DNA from: RPQJ01 sp963778185
GTDB lineage: Bacteria > Pseudomonadota > Gammaproteobacteria > Steroidobacterales > Steroidobacteraceae
DNA length: 64,000 bases
Reading direction: 5' to 3'
Assembly (NCBI GenBank): GCA_963778185.1
Contig: CAVZTF010000005.1
Coordinates: forward strand, 1-64,000
Of the stretch, positions 60,805 to 64,000 are shown in pieces (the stretch's first letter is position 1; each line of letters starts with the position of its first letter). The notes below the pieces were generated by a model that saw nothing but the letters and a program-made list of their open reading frames with translations, was not told the origin of the DNA and did not search any database. Made by a program: the position numbers and the translations under genes.

Positions 60805-61965
60805 TCAGTCGAGTCGCAGCGCCTCCACGATCCGCAACCTCATGGCCTGCGCCGCGGGCACCGCCCCGGCGGCGAGCCCGAGGCCCAGCATGTACACGCC
60901 TCCCATCACCATCGAATCGCGCGGCAGCTGGAACCCCGGCAGGTACTGGCGGAACACCGGCTCGAACTGCACGCCGAGCCACGCGGCGCCCGCGAGCCCG
61001 ATGACGCCGCCCAGCACCGTCACGAGCACCGATTCCGACAGCACGAGCCCGAGCACGCCGCCGTTCGTGAAGCCGAGCGTCTTGAGCACGCCGATCTCGT
61101 TGGTGCGCTCGCGGACCGACTGCGCCATGGTGTTCGCGGTCACGAGCAGCATCGTGAAGAACACCGCGCCGACGATCGCGCGCAGCATCGCCCCGATGTT
61201 GCCGATCTGGTTGACGAAGGACTGCGCCATCGCGCGCTCGGAGGAGGTCTTGGTTTCCGCCGGCGAGTTGGCGAACTGCAGGTCGATCTGGCGCGAGACG
61301 GAGGCGGCGCGCTCGACGGAGTCGACCTTGACGACGTACCAGCCGATGAGACCCTTGGCCTGCGCCTTGGCCTCCTCGAAATAGTCCTGGTGCATGATCA
61401 GCTGGCGCGTGTCCCCGCCCTGCGGCAGGTCGTAGATGGCGCGCACGGTGACCTCCCAGGCGTCGCTGCCGTCCTCCCGGCGCCAGATCGCCGAGCGCAG
61501 CGGCACGGCGTCGCCCACCTTCCACCCATAGAGGTCCGCGAGGCCGCGCCCGATCAGGATACCGCCGCGGTCGGCGAGCCACGCGAGGCGGTCCTGCTCC
61601 GCGATGACGTACTCGGGGTACATGCGCAGGAACGGCTCGGGCTTGGACGGGAAGGCCGGGATCTGGTTGCGCTCGTCGCGGAACCAGGCGCCGAACCAGG
61701 TCTGCGGCGTGACGTCCACCACGCCGTCGAGCGCGCGGATGCGGTTCTCGTAGCTCGACGGCAGCAACTGCGTGAAGGACACCTTGTGCATCGTGAGCAG
61801 GCGATCCGCCCCGGCGACGTCGACGCCCGACTGCAGCGCGTAACGCAGCGATTCGGCGAGCCCGAACAGCAGGAAGGCGACCACGATCGAGGCGACGGTG
61901 AAGAAGGTGCGCAGCCGCTTGCGCCGCAGGCTCGCCGCCAGCAGCGGGAGGTACTTGGCGATCAC
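60805..61965 (-). CDS. MacB/FtsX-type ABC transporter permease 1
   Basis: Starts MIAKYLPLLAASLRRKRLRT, first span FFTVASIVVAFLLFGLAESL, a periplasmic domain, then TMAQSVRERTNEIGVLKTLG and LSESVLVTVLGGVIGLAGAA, ending AMRLRIVEALRLD. 386 residues, intact. Not a close copy of permease 2, so the exporter is probably a heterodimer. Confidence 0.88.
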   Translation of the reverse strand: MIAKYLPLLAASLRRKRLRTFFTVASIVVAFLLFGLAESLRYALQSGVDVAGADRLLTMHKVSFTQLLPSSYENRIRALDGVVDVTPQTWFGAWFRDERNQIPAFPSKPEPFLRMYPEYVIAEQDRLAWLADRGGILIGRGLADLYGWKVGDAVPLRSAIWRREDGSDAWEVTVRAIYDLPQGGDTRQLIMHQDYFEEAKAQAKGLIGWYVVKVDSVERAASVSRQIDLQFANSPAETKTSSERAMAQSFVNQIGNIGAMLRAIVGAVFFTMLLVTANTMAQSVRERTNEIGVLKTLGFTNGGVLGLVLSESVLVTVLGGVIGLAGAAWLGVQFEPVFRQYLPGFQLPRDSMVMGGVYMLGLGLAAGAVPAAQAMRLRIVEALRLD

Positions 61966-62651
61966 GCCGCGTCCTCGCGCAGCATCCCCTTGTCGAGGTG
62001 GATGGTGCGATGCGCGCGCTCCGCGGCATGCGGGTCGTGGGTCACCATCACGATCGTCTTGCCGTACTCGCGGTTGAGCGCCTGCAGCAGGTCGAGCACC
62101 TCGTCGCCCGACTTGCGGTCGAGATCGCCGGTGGGCTCGTCGCAGAGCAGCAACGTCGGGTCGGTCACGATCGCCCGCGCGATCCCCACGCGCTGCTCCT
62201 GCCCGCCCGAGAGTTCACGCGGACGGTGCCTGGCGCGGTCGGCGAGCCCGACGAGCGCGAGCGCCGCGGCGACCCGGCGCGCGCGCTGCTCGCGGGTGAG
62301 GTCCTTGAGCAACAGCGGCAGCTCGACGTTGCGTTCGGCCGTCAGCACCGGCAGCAGGTTGTACATCTGGAACACGAAGCCCACGTGGTCGGCGCGCCAG
62401 CGGGACAGCGCGCCGTCGCCGAGCCGGTCCACGCGCAGCCCTTCGACCTCGAGCTGGCCGGAGGTCGGGCGGTCGATGCCGCCGATCAGGTTGAGCAGCG
62501 TCGACTTGCCGGAGCCCGACGGACCCATCAACGCGACGAAATCCCCGGCGTCGATGTCGAGCGACAGCCCGTCGAGCACGCGAACGGCTTCCGCCCCGCG
62601 CTGGTAGACCTTGACGAGGTCGCGGATGCGAATGATCGGCGTCGCCGCCAT
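61962..62651 (-). CDS. ABC transporter ATP-binding protein (LolD/MacB type)
   Basis: Walker A LMGPSGSGKSTLLNLIGGID, Q-loop FVFQMYNLLPVLTAERNVEL, signature LSGGQEQRVGIARAI, Walker B LLLCDEPTGDLDRKSGDEVL and switch His in IVMVTHDPHAAERAH. 229 residues. Overlaps permease 1 (ATGA type). Confidence 0.93.
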   Translation of the reverse strand: MAATPIIRIRDLVKVYQRGAEAVRVLDGLSLDIDAGDFVALMGPSGSGKSTLLNLIGGIDRPTSGQLEVEGLRVDRLGDGALSRWRADHVGFVFQMYNLLPVLTAERNVELPLLLKDLTREQRARRVAAALALVGLADRARHRPRELSGGQEQRVGIARAIVTDPTLLLCDEPTGDLDRKSGDEVLDLLQALNREYGKTIVMVTHDPHAAERAHRTIHLDKGMLREDAA

Positions 62652-62655
62652 GTGC

Positions 62656-63879
62656 TCACTCGCCCTTGAGTTCGACGGTCGCGCCGTCGCGCAGCCGGCC
62701 CGGCGCGTCGACGACCACGGCCTCGCCCCCCGCGAGCCCCTCGAGCACCGTCACCACGCCGTCCTTCGCGGTGCCGACCTTGACGGCCCGCCGTTCGACG
62801 CGGCCGTCCCGGACCACCCAGGCGAAGGTCGCCGCCTCCTCCCGCACCACGGCCCGTTCCGGCAGGGTCGGGTTGCCGCGCGGTCCGGCGGCCGCCGCCT
62901 CCAGGAAGCGCACCTTGATGCCCATGTCGGGGAGGATGCGCGGGTCGAGTTCCTCGAAGGCGATGCGCACGCGCACGGTCGCCTTCTGCCGGTCGGCCGT
63001 CGGCACGATGTTCACCACGTGCCCCGGGATCGTCCAGTCCGGGTACGCATCGAGCACGGCCTCGACGCGTTGCCCAGCGTGGACGCGGTTGATGTAGGCC
63101 TCGTTGACGTCGACCTCGATCTCCCGCGAATCCATGTCGACGATCGTCGCGATGCCGGTGCGCGTGTAGCCGCCGCCGGCCGACATCGGCGAGACGGTCT
63201 CGCCCGGCTGTGCGTCCTTCGAGATCACCACGCCGGCGAACGGCGCACGAATGGCGAGGTCGTCGAGCGCCTGCGAGGTGAGCGCCATCTGGCTGCGCGC
63301 GACGTCGGCCTCGGCGCGGGACGCCGAGAGGCGTGCCGCGAGCGCCGCCACCTCCGCCTCGGACGTGTCGAGCACGCTCTGCGACACGAGCTTGCGCTCG
63401 ACGAGACTCTGGTTGCGCGCCAGCGTGCGCTTCGCGTCGTCGAGCCGCACCTCGATCTCGCGCAGGTTGCGCCGGGCCGCCTCGAGTCCACTGACGGAGA
63501 GTCCGTGCTCGGCGCGCGCCGTGGCCGGATCGAGCCGGGCAAGCACCTGGCCCTCCTCCACCGCGGCCCCTTCCTCGAACAGGACCTCGGCGATGCGGCC
63601 GGTCACCTTGGAGCTGACGGTCGCGAGACGTCGCGCCACGACGTAGCCGGAAGCATTCAGCACGGCGCCGTCGGTCGCGCCCGCCGGGGCCTCGACCAGC
63701 ACCGTCTGCACCTCGACGGCCGAGTTCATGTAGCGCCAGCCGAGCACGGCCAGCACGAGCGCGATTGCGCCCGCGATGATCCAGCGACGATAGCGGCGCG
63801 ACGGGGAATCCTCGTAGCGACGCGGATCCGAGCCGTGCTCGAGGCGCAGACTCTGGAGTGCTTCCTTGTCCAGCGGCAT
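62656..63879 (-). CDS. RND/MacA-type periplasmic adaptor (membrane fusion protein)
   Basis: One N-terminal membrane span (WIIAGAIALVLAVLGWRYM), then a barrel-sandwich lipoyl half (VTGRIAEVLFEEGAAVEEGQ), a coiled-coil hairpin (LEAARRNLREIEVRLDDAKR...), second lipoyl half IRAPFAGVVISKDAQPGETV and a beta-barrel with NIVPTADRQKATVRVRIAFE. 407 residues from ATG 63879. First gene of a four-gene minus-strand efflux operon. Substrate unknown. Confidence 0.92.
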   Translation of the reverse strand: MPLDKEALQSLRLEHGSDPRRYEDSPSRRYRRWIIAGAIALVLAVLGWRYMNSAVEVQTVLVEAPAGATDGAVLNASGYVVARRLATVSSKVTGRIAEVLFEEGAAVEEGQVLARLDPATARAEHGLSVSGLEAARRNLREIEVRLDDAKRTLARNQSLVERKLVSQSVLDTSEAEVAALAARLSASRAEADVARSQMALTSQALDDLAIRAPFAGVVISKDAQPGETVSPMSAGGGYTRTGIATIVDMDSREIEVDVNEAYINRVHAGQRVEAVLDAYPDWTIPGHVVNIVPTADRQKATVRVRIAFEELDPRILPDMGIKVRFLEAAAAGPRGNPTLPERAVVREEAATFAWVVRDGRVERRAVKVGTAKDGVVTVLEGLAGGEAVVVDAPGRLRDGATVELKGE

Positions 63880-63951
63880 GGTTACCTGGCGCCTCTCGTT
63901 CTTGTTACGCTGCGACGCGAGGCCGCGCACATTAGCACAGCCCTCGCATCC

Positions 63952-64000
63952 ATGACCCCAGCCCTCGTAGACATCGGCCTCAACCTCGGCCACGACAGCT
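63952..64000 (+). CDS. tatD: TatD-family deoxyribonuclease, 3' partial (first codons)
   Basis: Reads TPALVDIGLNLGHDS from ATG 63952 to the window end, matching the TatD N-terminus (VDIGxNLxH/S, first metal site). Only 16 codons are present. Divergent from the efflux operon with 72 bases between. Confidence 0.6.
   Translation, partial: MTPALVDIGLNLGHDS

Overview
The window reads as chromosome from a high-GC gammaproteobacterium, probably near Xanthomonadales, Nevskiales or Steroidobacterales. The reasons are the gene order gyrA-serC-serA-pheA-aroA-cmk-rpsA-ihfB-lapA-lapB-comEA-galU, a complete exosortase A (XrtA)/PEP-CTERM exopolysaccharide locus, a YciK-type SDR, an Etf pair, and a strong bias to G/C at third codon positions. 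I do not name a species.

Layout. (1) 1-5.2 kb: polysaccharide genes on both strands (NodB-type deacetylase, ATP-grasp enzyme, low-molecular-weight tyrosine phosphatase, methyltransferase, O-antigen-ligase-like polymerase). (2) 5.2-16.6 kb: one minus-strand XrtA operon, read xrtA, epsI, chain-length determinant, BY-kinase, asparagine-synthase-like amidotransferase, acyl carrier protein, AMP-forming ligase, NadE-like amide synthase, GT2, GT4, ligase/polymerase. (3) 16.8-19.4 kb: tRNA-Asn, a decayed IS30-type transposase, a fibronectin-III lipoprotein and a PEP-CTERM protein, a likely XrtA substrate. (4) 19.6-34.1 kb: minus-strand housekeeping block (gabT, galU, comEA-like, lapB, lapA, ihfB, rpsA, cmk, aroA, pheA, serA, serC, gyrA). 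(5) 34.2-45.2 kb: mtaD-like deaminase, ubiG, gph, rmuC and an SDR on plus; an RluB-like protein, scpB, scpA, trpS and yciO on minus; yciB, bolA and a parvulin lipoprotein on plus. (6) 45.3-49.7 kb: an accessory island in which two DUF6502-type putative regulators flank a secreted protein built of about 17 tandem 26-residue repeats. (7) 49.7-64 kb: orn, an M48 protease, rsgA, etfBA, a double alpha/beta-hydrolase, a peroxiredoxin, a pair of large nested palindromes, aroG, tryptophan dioxygenase, ygjP, a MacB/FtsX-type ABC efflux set, and the first codons of tatD.

Genes in the first ~31 kb are broken by many single-base indels, including essential ones (aroA, pheA, serA, galU). The breaks thin out to the right and nearly disappear after 31 kb. 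I read most of them as sequencing or assembly errors near a contig end, not true pseudogenes. The coordinates of those genes span the reconstructed gene across its frame breaks.

The most unusual system is at 45.7-49.7 kb. The protein repeat (three AIIGSD hexapeptides plus VQKVKRPS) fits the left-handed beta-helix hexapeptide rule. The array is followed by a DUF5666-like domain and sits between two paralogous helix-turn-helix-containing genes, with a perfect CRP-type palindrome and a good sigma-70 promoter upstream. Second is the pair of nested palindromes at 56.46-56.81 kb, whose stems differ in sequence but stay paired.
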